NCBI GenBank assembly: GCA_903834675.1
Contig: CAILKC010000874.1
Coordinates: forward strand, 1 to 19,943
Direction of reading: 5' to 3'
DNA length: 19,943 nt
Origin: an uncultured Victivallales bacterium
Lineage (GTDB): Bacteria; Verrucomicrobiota; Lentisphaeria; Oligosphaerales; JAFGRS01
Every line of letters begins with the position of its first letter. The stretch's first letter is position 1. The notes beneath the pieces were generated by a model, which worked only from the letters and a program-made list of their open reading frames with translations, was not told the origin of the DNA and ran no database searches. The position numbers were made by a program, and so were the translations under genes. Shown here piece by piece: positions 5,780-13,937 of this stretch.

Positions 5780-7615
5780 ATGAAGAGAAGAACCCTGAGT
5801 CTGATGGCAGCAGGTGGTATCCTGCTGGCGGTTGTCGCCAAAGCGGCGGCAGAGACCTTCACTGAACTGGTCGGGAGCGTGCCGGTTGGGGTTGTCAGCG
5901 CTCCCGGGACGGTACAGGTTCCCTTCATCGTCTGGGGCGGCGATGTCGCGACCTTCCTTGCCAATGGTGGCCTCGAGACGAAGCCAGGGAGCCTCTTTCA
6001 GAAGCAGGGCCTGGCCCTGAAACTGGTTCCCGGCGACAACTTTGTCCAGCAGGTGCGGGACTACATCGCCGGCAAGACCCCATTTCTCCGCGGCACCTTC
6101 CACATGATCGGCATGGCCTCCGAGGTGATCGGCAGCGATCCGCGGACCAAGGGCGTCGTGCTGTTCCAGATGACCTGGTCTGCCGGGGACCATGCGGTGT
6201 CGCGGGAACGGCTCAAGACGTTGAGCGATCTGCGCGGGGCCAAGGTCTGTCTGCAGAAGGGCGGTCCCCATGAGGGTCTCCTTGACGACCTCCTGCGCGA
6301 TGCGGGCCTCGGCTGGGACGCGGTCACCGTGGTGTGGGCCAAGGACCTCACCGGTACGGAGGACAGTCCGGCGGCCAGGTTTCGCAAAGACCCCAGCATC
6401 GATGTGTGTTTCGTGATCTCGCCCGACATGTTGGGGCTGACCAGCGGCCTGCAGAATACCGGCAGCGGCGTGGAGGGCACGGTCAAGGGTGCCCGGGTGC
6501 TGGCCTCGACGGCGGAACGGTCGCGTTCGATTGCGGATGTCTATGTGGTCCGCAAGGACTTCTTCGAAGCGAACCGGCCCTGGTGCGAGAAGTTCGCGGC
6601 GGGCTACCTGAAGGCCTGTGAAGAGCTGATGGAGATGAAGAAGCAGTACGAGGCCAAGGGCAGTGCGCCGCTCAAGGCGCTGCTGGCCATGGCGCAGAGC
6701 ATTTACGGCAAGGGGGTCCTGCCGCTGGAGCAGGATGCGTACGGGCTGATCCTGGACAGCCTTTTCGTGGGGCATCCCGGCAACGTGAAGTTCTTTACGG
6801 CCAAGAACAACCTGACGGGCTTCGAGGCGTTCCAGGAGGCCGCCCTGCGGCTGGCCGCGACGCGCGGCTATGCCAAGGTCCGCACCGGGATGATTCCCTC
6901 ACCCCTGGACTGGAATGCCGCGGTGTTCACCAGCCTGCTGACCAAGACCGAGACGACACGACAGGAGCGCTTCCGGGCGGAAGCCGTGCTGGACGAGATC
7001 GAGGCCCTCAACGCCGGCGGCGCTCTCGACCAGAACACCATCTACGAGTTCTCGATCAACTTTAAACCCAACCAGGAGGAGTTCAGCGCGGTGCAATACG
7101 GCGCCGAGTTTCAGAAGGTGGTCGAGCTTTCCGCCAAGTACGCCAGTGCGGTGATTGCGGTGCGCGGGCACTCTGACCCCACCAAGATCCTGCTGGAGAC
7201 CGTCCAGGCGGGTCTGCAGAAGGGGATTCTGAAGCGGACCGGCACGCGCGGCGACTACACCTACTACCTGCAGGGCAAGCCCCTGAGCATCGGGGCAAGC
7301 GGAGAGCTGGTGGAGATGATCAAGCGCGGCGATTTTGATGGCGGCGCCGGGGGCAATCCACGGGAGACCATGCAGGCCGCGCTGAACCTATCGCGCAAGC
7401 GCGCTGAAGCCGTCAAGGCGGCGGTCCTGGCCTACGCCGGCAGCCAGGGCCTCGAGATCGACGAGAGCCAGGTTCAGCCGATCGGCGTCGGCATTGTCGA
7501 ACCGGTCATTCCGAAGCCGACCAGCATGGCAGAGGCAGAGAAGAACATGCGGGTCGAGTTCCGCTTGATCCGGGTGAAGCCCGAGGTGATGACCGAGTCC
7601 GAGTTCGACTTCTGA
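5780..7615 (+). CDS. Secreted substrate-binding protein fused to OmpA-like domain
   Basis: The 611-residue protein starts at ATG 5780 (GGAGA six bases upstream), which places a signal peptide at residues 1 to about 24; an upstream in-frame ATG at 5711 would spoil it. Residues about 30-370 are an NMT1/TauA-like periplasmic binding fold. Residues about 418-600 are an OmpA-like domain: EFSINFKPNQEEF, then VRGHSDPT with Asp466 in the peptidoglycan diaminopimelate-binding position, then NLSRKRAEAVKAAV, and NMRVEF with Arg591. About 70 extra residues (467-535) separate GHSD from the LSRKRAEAV helix, unusually long. Similar fusions are often annotated as phosphate ABC transporter binding/OmpA proteins; I see no evidence for phosphate. 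It is the first gene of the run, and its role is probably a wall-tethered ligand sensor or reservoir rather than transport alone. Confidence 0.82.
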   Translation: MKRRTLSLMAAGGILLAVVAKAAAETFTELVGSVPVGVVSAPGTVQVPFIVWGGDVATFLANGGLETKPGSLFQKQGLALKLVPGDNFVQQVRDYIAGKTPFLRGTFHMIGMASEVIGSDPRTKGVVLFQMTWSAGDHAVSRERLKTLSDLRGAKVCLQKGGPHEGLLDDLLRDAGLGWDAVTVVWAKDLTGTEDSPAARFRKDPSIDVCFVISPDMLGLTSGLQNTGSGVEGTVKGARVLASTAERSRSIADVYVVRKDFFEANRPWCEKFAAGYLKACEELMEMKKQYEAKGSAPLKALLAMAQSIYGKGVLPLEQDAYGLILDSLFVGHPGNVKFFTAKNNLTGFEAFQEAALRLAATRGYAKVRTGMIPSPLDWNAAVFTSLLTKTETTRQERFRAEAVLDEIEALNAGGALDQNTIYEFSINFKPNQEEFSAVQYGAEFQKVVELSAKYASAVIAVRGHSDPTKILLETVQAGLQKGILKRTGTRGDYTYYLQGKPLSIGASGELVEMIKRGDFDGGAGGNPRETMQAALNLSRKRAEAVKAAVLAYAGSQGLEIDESQVQPIGVGIVEPVIPKPTSMAEAEKNMRVEFRLIRVKPEVMTESEFDF

Positions 7616-7641
7616 CGCGGCGCGTCGGGGAAGATTGCTGT

Positions 7642-7670
7642 CCCCCTGTCCGCTGGGTGCGGGCAGGGGG
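7642..7670 (+). other. Strong intercistronic hairpin
   Basis: Positions 7642-7653 and 7659-7670 pair in a 12-bp stem with one G-U wobble and a 5-nt loop (TGGGT). No T-run follows, so it does not look like a standard intrinsic terminator. It lies in the 95-bp gap between the first gene and the vWA gene and could cut downstream transcription partly or protect the upstream mRNA end. Confidence 0.6.
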
Positions 7671-7710
7671 CGGGCGCGGTGGACGTCGGCGGTTACCGGG
7701 AGGATCTCCC

Positions 7711-8649
7711 ATGACAAGATGGTGCGTCAGTGTCTGCCTTCTGCTGTGCTTGACGTCGGCTGCGGCGTCGGCCTCGGCGTCGGCCGTCTACGCCGACAAC
7801 GTCGTGATGGTGCTTGACTGCTCTGGTTCCATGCAGGAGGTCATGCGGGGGACGCGGGTACACAAGATCGAGGCCGCGAAAGCGGCGCTCAAGGAGGTCA
7901 TGGCGACCATTCCGCCGTCGACGCAGGTCGGCCTGCTGGTCTTCAGCGGCCGGACGCCGGGGTGGGTGTTTCCGCTGGGGCCGCGCCGTGATCCCGTCTT
8001 TTTTCAGGCGGTGGCGGCGCTGGCGGCGGGCGGGGGCACCCCGCTCGGCGAGTACATGAAGCTGGGCGCCGACCGTCTGCTCGAGGCGCGCCAGGCGCAG
8101 TACGGCTATGGCTCGTACCGCCTGCTGTTGGTGACTGACGGCCAGGCCACGGACGGCAACTTGACCACGGACTATGCGCCCCAGATCCTGGCCCGCGGTA
8201 TCGCGGTCGACGTCATCGGAGTGGACATGGCCGAGGATCACCTCCTGGCCAGAAGGGTCAACTCGTACCGGCGCGCCAACGACCCACAGGCCCTCAGTCG
8301 GGCGATTCAGGAGGTCTTCGCGGAAGTCGGTAAGGGCAGCGCGGGGGGAGGCGAGGAGGAGGCCTTCGCGGAGTTGGCGGGCTTGCCGGCGGAGACCGCG
8401 ATGGCCATGGTGACGGCGTTGGCTGCCCCCGGCAACGAGCCGATCGGCAGCCCGGTCGGGGGTTCGCCGGCGGCGGCGGTCCCCGCCGCCGTGGCGCCCG
8501 TCAACTCGCCGGCTCCAGCGTCGGCTCCAGCGCCCGCGCCGGCGGCCTCGGGACACCCGCCGTGGGTGCCGCTCATGGTACTGGCTTTCATCGCGATGAT
8601 CATTCTCAAGGCCGTTCGCGGTCGCCCCCCCGCCCGCCGCCACCGTTGA
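7711..8649 (+). CDS. Exported von Willebrand factor A protein with C-terminal anchor
   Basis: The 312-residue product begins at ATG 7711 with a strong GGGAGGA. An N-terminal signal (about 1-28, ending ASAVYA) precedes a vWA domain (about 30-205). The metal-ion-dependent adhesion site is complete: D36-C-S38-G-S40, T110 in GGGTPLGEY, and D143 in VTDGQATDGN. A Pro/Ala-rich linker (about 245-283) leads to one TM helix (about 285-302) and a basic tail, so the vWA domain should face the periplasm, anchored in the inner membrane. vWA domains bind protein partners through the metal; the neighbouring binding proteins are candidates. The next gene starts 13 bases after its stop, which indicates cotranscription. 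Confidence 0.88.
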   Translation: MTRWCVSVCLLLCLTSAAASASASAVYADNVVMVLDCSGSMQEVMRGTRVHKIEAAKAALKEVMATIPPSTQVGLLVFSGRTPGWVFPLGPRRDPVFFQAVAALAAGGGTPLGEYMKLGADRLLEARQAQYGYGSYRLLLVTDGQATDGNLTTDYAPQILARGIAVDVIGVDMAEDHLLARRVNSYRRANDPQALSRAIQEVFAEVGKGSAGGGEEEAFAELAGLPAETAMAMVTALAAPGNEPIGSPVGGSPAAAVPAAVAPVNSPAPASAPAPAPAASGHPPWVPLMVLAFIAMIILKAVRGRPPARRHR

Positions 8650-8662
8650 AGCATCGAGGCCC

Positions 8663-10231
8663 ATGGCACGAACCGCGAAAAGCATAGTCCTGGCTCTCCT
8701 CGTGTGGATCGTCATCCTCACGGGCATCGCCGCCGTCGTCCGCAGCATGGTCCTGCCCGCGTACCGCGAGCGGCAGCGCCTGGGACGGCAGGGTCAGCCA
8801 GGGCGTTCTGGCGAGGTGGCGGTCAAGGTGCGGCTGGCGGCAGACAGCTTCTCCGGCTACTGCCTGCTGCGCTCGGCCGAACTGTCCAACCGCCTGGCCC
8901 GCCAGGGGATCGCGCTGACGGTGGTGGATGACGCCGCGGACTACATGGCGCGTCTGCGCGCCTTGCAGGTCGGCGAGGTCGAGATGGCGGTGTTTCCGGT
9001 CAACTCGCTGATCCAGTGCGGCGCTCGGCTGGGCGCCTTTCCTGGCAGCGTGGTCTATGTGCTCGACGAGACCGTGGGCGCTGACGCGCTGGTCGCCTGG
9101 AAGGGCAGCGTTGGCAGTATCGGCGCCCTGAACTCGCCGGAGGCCCGTTTCGTGCTGACCGCGGACTCGCCCTCGGAGTTCCTGGCACGGGTGGTGATCG
9201 CCAGCTTCAACCTGCCGGCCCTATCCCGTGATCAGTGGCTGCTGCCGGCCCGCGGTTCCGCGGAGGTCTACCGGCGTTTCCGCAGCGAACCCCGGCAACG
9301 GCTTCAGGTCTACGCCATGTGGGAGCCCGATGTCTCCAGGGCCCTGGCGGACCCGGAGGCTCACGTCCTGCTGGACACCTCGAAGCTCAAGGGCTACGTC
9401 GTTGACGTCTTGACCGTGCGCCGCCAATTCCTGACCGAGAACTACGCGCTGGCCCGGACCGTGGTGGAGGAATACGCCCGGACGGCCTATGCTGACCGCG
9501 AGCGCATGGCCGAGGCGGTGGCCCGGGATCTCAAGGCCAGCGGGGCAAGCGCCAGCAGCGCCGAGGCCGCCTCCATCGCTCGCGGCATCCGCTGGAAGAA
9601 CACGCTGGAGAACTACGCCCATTTCGGCCTGGTGGCAGGCAGTGGCCTGGATGACCTGGGCGCCATGGTGCGCAAGGTGACCGACGTCCTGGTGCGGACC
9701 GAAGCGCTGCCGCGCGACCCGCTCGCCGGCTCGACCGAGCGCCTCTACGACGACCGCATCGTCCGTGACCTGAAGAAGGCCGGCTTCCACCCGGGGCGAG
9801 AGGTCAACGTGCTTGACGGGGCGCCTGCCGATCCCAGCGAGGAGCAGGTGCGGGGCGCCGCCGCGGCAGCGCTGCTTACCGAGGCGCAGTGGGCGGCGTT
9901 GGTGACGGTGGGCGAGATGCGGGTCGATCCGATTCTCTTCGGTCGGGGAAACGCCGCCATCGGGGTACAGGGCGAGCAGGCTCTGGCGGTCCTGGCGGAA
10001 ACCCTGGCCTCCTGGCCGCTGTACTACCTCAGCATCACCGGGCGGGTACGGCCTGGTGCGGATCAGGCCGCGGGGTTGAGTCTGGCCCAGGCCCGCGCCG
10101 AGGCGGTTGCTGCGAGTCTCACGGCCAAGGGCCTGGCCCCGCAACGGGCCAGGATCGCCGCTGAGATTGCGCCGAATGATATGCCGGAGGCGCAGTCGGT
10201 CGTCTTCGTGGTCAGGCAGGCGCCCTATTGA
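8663..10231 (+). CDS. Membrane-anchored binding protein with degenerate OmpA-like domain
   Basis: The 522-residue protein has an uncleaved N-terminal TM helix (about 7-29) followed by basic residues, so the rest is probably periplasmic. Residues about 52-340 are a TauA/NMT1-like binding fold; the segment AMWEPDV (218-224) and GYVVDVLTVRRQFL (244-257) align by eye with NPVV and GHIIDMVTASRQSL of the soluble binding protein at 11982. Residues about 412-520 have an OmpA-like pattern (VDPILFGRGNAAI; LSLAQARAEAVAASL), but the expected GHTD is GRVR (460-463) and the NRRVEF motif is QSVVF. Peptidoglycan binding in the usual way is therefore doubtful. ATG 8663 has GAGG close upstream and lies 13 bases after the vWA stop. 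Confidence 0.78.
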   Translation: MARTAKSIVLALLVWIVILTGIAAVVRSMVLPAYRERQRLGRQGQPGRSGEVAVKVRLAADSFSGYCLLRSAELSNRLARQGIALTVVDDAADYMARLRALQVGEVEMAVFPVNSLIQCGARLGAFPGSVVYVLDETVGADALVAWKGSVGSIGALNSPEARFVLTADSPSEFLARVVIASFNLPALSRDQWLLPARGSAEVYRRFRSEPRQRLQVYAMWEPDVSRALADPEAHVLLDTSKLKGYVVDVLTVRRQFLTENYALARTVVEEYARTAYADRERMAEAVARDLKASGASASSAEAASIARGIRWKNTLENYAHFGLVAGSGLDDLGAMVRKVTDVLVRTEALPRDPLAGSTERLYDDRIVRDLKKAGFHPGREVNVLDGAPADPSEEQVRGAAAAALLTEAQWAALVTVGEMRVDPILFGRGNAAIGVQGEQALAVLAETLASWPLYYLSITGRVRPGADQAAGLSLAQARAEAVAASLTAKGLAPQRARIAAEIAPNDMPEAQSVVFVVRQAPY

Positions 10232-10259
10232 GGTCGTGGCGACGGCAAGGATAAAGCTG

Positions 10260-11042
10260 GTGACGCAACCTACGGAGATCAGGGCCTTGAGACGCCGTGA
10301 CGTCATCAGGCAACTGCTGCTTGGCCCCGTGGACGGGATCACGCTGGCGCCATTTCTGGCCGGCATGACTCTGACGATCGGCGCCTGGGCACGGCATCCC
10401 GAACCCGGGCTCTACATGGCGTCCGGCGTGATCCTGATGCTGCTGTCGGCGGGTATCTACCTCAACCGCTTGATCCTCGGCTGGAACGACCGTCAGGAGC
10501 GTATCCTCACGGCCTGGCGCGTCACGGTGGAGAAGGCGCGGGATCAGGAGTTGGACGCGCTGTACCGGGAACTGCAGCAGGATGGCGACCCGCGCACGGA
10601 GACTCTCTTGAAGGATCTGCGTACCCTGACCAAGGCGATCATGAGCGCGCAGTCTGGGTCCCCCGCCTCGGCCGCGCTTGACATCGTCTCTGACGTGGAC
10701 GCCTTGTTTCAGCGCAGTGTGGACTATCTTAAGGAGTCGCTCGACTTGTGGCGCACCGCCGAGCAGGTCAACCGCGAGCCGATCCGAGCCCAGTTGCGCA
10801 GCCAACGGGAGGTGCTGATCGCGGAAGTGGAGAAGAGCCTGGAGAATCTGGGCGACGTACTGGGCGGACTGAAGCGCGTCGCGGTGAGTTCAGGGAGCAA
10901 TCCACAGCTCGCCGATCTGCGTGACGAGCTCAAGGCCAGGCTGCGGATTGCGGAAGAAGTCGAGCAACGGATGAGTGCCATGCGCGACCGCCGGGTGGCG
11001 GCGCCGGACGAAGCCGTCTATCTGAAGCACGCGGACCCCTGA
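10260..11042 (+). CDS. Two-TM coiled-coil protein of unknown family
   Basis: I do not recognise this 260-residue protein. It has a basic N-terminus, two hydrophobic segments (about 28-44 and 50-72) joined by a short loop, and then a long charged helical region (about 75-245) with heptad-like spacing, suggesting a membrane hairpin with a cytoplasmic coiled coil. The start is uncertain: GTG 10260 has AAGGA upstream and is preferred; GTG 10236 (five bases after the previous stop) and TTG 10287 are in frame. It lies 18 bases before the PspA gene, so it may be a membrane receptor or partner for PspA, in the way PspB/PspC serve in enterobacteria; no sequence similarity to PspB/C is visible. Confidence 0.75.
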   Translation: MTQPTEIRALRRRDVIRQLLLGPVDGITLAPFLAGMTLTIGAWARHPEPGLYMASGVILMLLSAGIYLNRLILGWNDRQERILTAWRVTVEKARDQELDALYRELQQDGDPRTETLLKDLRTLTKAIMSAQSGSPASAALDIVSDVDALFQRSVDYLKESLDLWRTAEQVNREPIRAQLRSQREVLIAEVEKSLENLGDVLGGLKRVAVSSGSNPQLADLRDELKARLRIAEEVEQRMSAMRDRRVAAPDEAVYLKHADP

Positions 11043-11060
11043 CCGAGGAGGACACAGACC

Positions 11061-11891
11061 ATGTTCAAGGCCATCGGACGGTTCTTCACGACCCTCGGTT
11101 ACCTGCTGACCGGGCGCCTCGATGCGAAGACGAAAGGGCTCAACGAGGACCCCAACGTGGTGCGGGCCCGCTACGATCAACTCATCACCCAGAAGCGGCA
11201 GTCCATCTTGCAGGTGCGCAACGCCGTGGCCGGCGTGATCCGCAACGCCGAGCGCAAGCGCGGTGAGCTTCAGGCCACCAAAGAGGACATCGCCAAGAAG
11301 GATCGCCTCATGAGCGGCGCCAAGGCCATGGCGGCCAAGCTGGCCAAGGGCAGAAGCCGCGAGGAGGCTCAGCAAGACATGGAGTTCGTGAAGTGCATGA
11401 AGGCCTTTCAGGACTTCAAGAGCTCCCTCGAAATCCTCGAACAGCGTCGGGAGGGACTGGAACTCGACATCGAACAGACCGAGAAGGATGCCAAGGGTTA
11501 CGAAGTCCAACTGCAGGGGTTGCACCGCGACTTGCAGGAGCTGATTGACGAACGCGAGCGCAGCGTGGCGGATGTCGCGATGGCGCGGGAAACGCGCGCC
11601 GCCAGCGAAGCTCTGGCCGGCATCGCCAACGACGGTACCGCCGATGACCTGCGGCGTCTGCGCGAGACCGTGGCGCAGGCTAAAGCCGAGGCGCAGGTCA
11701 CCTCCCGGTTGGCGGGCACCGATAGCGCCCGGCAGGAAGCGGAATTTCTGGAGTTGGCCGGCGGGGTTGAGGCCGAAAGCGAGTTCCTGGACGGTATCTT
11801 CGGGGCCGAGAAGGCGGAGACGGCCGCCCCGGACGCGGTGAAGGCGGCCCCGGAAACCGTAGTAAAGGAGAAGCAGCGCCTGCCCGAGTGA
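11061..11891 (+). CDS. PspA/IM30 (phage shock protein A) family protein
   Basis: This 276-residue, almost fully helical protein starts at ATG 11061 behind GAGGAGG. Residues 1-18 form an amphipathic helix like the membrane-binding helix of PspA/Vipp1. Residues about 30-215 form the long coiled-coil hairpin (DPNVVRARYDQLITQKRQ; RNAERKRGELQATKEDIAKKD in the next helix). About 50 extra residues follow the coiled coil, longer than E. coli PspA (222 residues), with an Ala/Pro-rich tail. ESCRT-III-like PspA proteins coat damaged inner membrane and form rods or rings. Its place between a two-TM coiled-coil protein and an ABC importer suggests membrane protection tied to this module. Divergence from the classical PspA N-terminus makes the call good but not certain. 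Confidence 0.78.
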   Translation: MFKAIGRFFTTLGYLLTGRLDAKTKGLNEDPNVVRARYDQLITQKRQSILQVRNAVAGVIRNAERKRGELQATKEDIAKKDRLMSGAKAMAAKLAKGRSREEAQQDMEFVKCMKAFQDFKSSLEILEQRREGLELDIEQTEKDAKGYEVQLQGLHRDLQELIDERERSVADVAMARETRAASEALAGIANDGTADDLRRLRETVAQAKAEAQVTSRLAGTDSARQEAEFLELAGGVEAESEFLDGIFGAEKAETAAPDAVKAAPETVVKEKQRLPE

Positions 11892-11981
11892 GTGCGGCCA
11901 GGCAGGCCCCGAGGTCGAGAGAGTGGGATAGGTCGGCAGTGCGTTCGTCACCCCAGCGTGGGTAGACCAGGAGATCCTCAG

Positions 11982-13040
11982 ATGCTCAGAAAATGGCTGG
12001 TTCTCGGTGCCGTGGCTGGGGCGCTGGGTGGCGTCGGCGGCCGGGCGGCGGACGTCCCTTCGTTCTCGCTGGCGGTCAGCGAGTATCCGTCCTGGAGCGG
12101 TACCTTCCTCACCGCGTGCGATCTGGGCTTGATCGACGGCGCCGAGGGCAAGCTCGGACCGCTCGAGCGGAAGTGGCAGATTGACCTGGTGATCAAGGAC
12201 ACCGACTACGACTCGTGCATCACCCTGTTTGTCAACGGCAATGTGGATGCCGCCTGCCTCACGAATATCGACAGTCTGGCGCCCAGTGTCTCCCGCCACG
12301 CCGTAGTCATACTGCCCACCTCCACCAGCGCGGGGGCGGACGCCTGCCTGACCCAAGCCGCCATCACAGACGTCAAGCAGCTCAAGGGGGTGACGGTGCG
12401 CGGGCTGGCCGCCAGTGTCTCACAGTATGCCTTCGATAAAGGGCTTCAGGCCCTCGGCGAGAACCCGAAAGATTACAAGTTCGAGAACCTGGACCCGGTC
12501 CAGGTCGGGGTGGCCTTGCAGAGCGGCAAGATCGAGGCTGGCATTACCTGGAACCCGGTCGTGCTCGAGACCCTCAAGGCCAACCCTACCCTGCGCCGAC
12601 TCTTCGACTCGTCCCTGATCAAGGGGCACATCATCGACATGGTGACCGCGTCCCGGCAGTCGCTCGAGCGGGAGGGCGGCAAGCGCTGGGCCTGTGCTCT
12701 GGTGGACGTCTACTACACCCTCTGCGGGCTGATGGACAACGACAAGACCCGCGATAAGACCCTCACGGCCATGGGCACACGCTTCGCCAAGCTCGGCCTG
12801 GAGGATATGCGGGTCATCGTGCGGGAGACTCAGTTCTACTCGACGCCGACCAAGGGCCTGGCACTTTTCGGGGGCCAGGAATTGCGGAAGGTGATGACCG
12901 ATCAGGTGCTTCCATGGGCCCTTGACCGGGGCCTGGTCGAGAAAGCGAAACTGCCCACGGTGGCCTATGGCAACGACCCCAAGGCCAACCTCTGTTTCGA
13001 TCCGCAGTACATCCAAGCAGTGGCTGACGGCAAGAAATGA
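11982..13040 (+). CDS. ABC importer substrate-binding protein, TauA/NMT1-like
   Basis: The 352-residue protein starts at ATG 11982 with AGGAGA upstream; an in-frame extension to 11892 lacks signal-peptide character. Residues 1-23 are a Sec signal ending RAA. The remainder fits the NMT1/TauA/SsuA cluster of periplasmic binding proteins: early SEYPSWSGTF, then DTDYDSCITLFVNGNVDAACLTNID, TVRGLAASVSQYAF, and AGITWNPVV. The YDSCITLFVNGNVDA region resembles binding proteins annotated beside urea carboxylase genes, so a small nitrogen compound is one option, alongside sulfonates or thiamine precursors; this is from memory and weak. Its stop codon overlaps the permease start (ATGA), which fixes the partner. 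Confidence 0.87.
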   Translation: MLRKWLVLGAVAGALGGVGGRAADVPSFSLAVSEYPSWSGTFLTACDLGLIDGAEGKLGPLERKWQIDLVIKDTDYDSCITLFVNGNVDAACLTNIDSLAPSVSRHAVVILPTSTSAGADACLTQAAITDVKQLKGVTVRGLAASVSQYAFDKGLQALGENPKDYKFENLDPVQVGVALQSGKIEAGITWNPVVLETLKANPTLRRLFDSSLIKGHIIDMVTASRQSLEREGGKRWACALVDVYYTLCGLMDNDKTRDKTLTAMGTRFAKLGLEDMRVIVRETQFYSTPTKGLALFGGQELRKVMTDQVLPWALDRGLVEKAKLPTVAYGNDPKANLCFDPQYIQAVADGKK

Positions 13041-13933
13041 TTGGCAAGCCCATATCCAAGCAGACGTCGCTGCTGTGTGCCGCGCTCTGCGTGGCGGTGC
13101 TGGTGGCGGCCTACTCGGCTCTGGCTACCTCGCAGCATCGGAAGAACCCGGACGACCGCACCATCCCGACCTGGCGACAGTTGTGGAGCGGCCTGGTCTT
13201 TCTCTGCGAGCAGCCCACCCAGCAGGCCGACGACGATGCCGGTGACCTGCTCGCCGCCGCCTTGCAGGGCGCGGGCATCAACGAGTCACCCGAACGGCGG
13301 CAGAAGGGCTGGCTTGAAGGGCGTATCCTCTGGGAAGCCTCAAAGGCCAGCCTCGGGCGCCTGTGCGGCGGGCTGTCCCTGGGCCTGGCCGGCGGCATCG
13401 TCATGGGAATCCTGATGGGGTGCTTTCACAAGGTCGACGCCGCGCTCTCGCCGGTGCTGTATTTCGCCTCGCGGATCATCGCCACGGCCGCCATGCCGAT
13501 CTTCTTCAAACTGGCCGGCATCGAGTTGCAGATGTACATCGCCATGATCGCCTTCGGGTCCATGCCCATCGTCACCCTGACCGTATCGCAGTACGTGCGT
13601 GAGTTTCCCGAGGAGTTGCGCTTCAAGGCCTACACCCTGGGCGCCAGCCATAGCGAAGTGATCACCACGGCGATCTTCCCCTGCGTCCTGCCGAGAATCC
13701 TTGATCTGGCCATCCTGACGATCGGCCCGGCGCTGGTCTACCTCATCGCCGCGGAACAGATTGTCGCGGGGGAAGGCTTTGGCTACCGCATCAGAGTGCT
13801 GACCAAGGCCACCCGTTTCGAGGTTGTTTATCCCTTGATCATCATTCTGACGGTCTACGCCGGCATGATGACCTGGGGGCTCAGGAAGCTGCGACGGAAG
13901 CTCTGCCCATGGTACGAGGCGATGAAGAGGTGA
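13037..13933 (+). CDS. ABC importer permease, TauC/SsuC-like
   Basis: This 298-residue BPD-type inner-membrane subunit has predicted TM helices near 11-31, 107-130, 136-157, 165-185, 222-243 and 264-283. The cytoplasmic EAA loop, which docks on the ATPase, is at about 192-222 (ELRFKAYTLGAS, then FPCVLPRI). The segment between TM1 and TM2 is longer than in usual SsuC/TauC proteins, with about 35 acidic, polar residues (roughly 58-92) that would be periplasmic. ATG 13037 overlaps the binding-protein stop, so translation is coupled. It is the only permease in the window and should work as a homodimer with the downstream ATPase. Confidence 0.9.
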   Translation: MIGKPISKQTSLLCAALCVAVLVAAYSALATSQHRKNPDDRTIPTWRQLWSGLVFLCEQPTQQADDDAGDLLAAALQGAGINESPERRQKGWLEGRILWEASKASLGRLCGGLSLGLAGGIVMGILMGCFHKVDAALSPVLYFASRIIATAAMPIFFKLAGIELQMYIAMIAFGSMPIVTLTVSQYVREFPEELRFKAYTLGASHSEVITTAIFPCVLPRILDLAILTIGPALVYLIAAEQIVAGEGFGYRIRVLTKATRFEVVYPLIIILTVYAGMMTWGLRKLRRKLCPWYEAMKR

Positions 13934-13937
13934 CGCC

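Noticed and set aside
10890..12356. Long minus-strand open frame
   Set aside because: It overlaps PspA and binding-protein genes with clear homology and ribosome sites on the other strand; such antisense frames are expected at this GC content. The same applies to minus-strand frames at 5363-6775, 7693-8748, 9221-10366 and 18064-19416.
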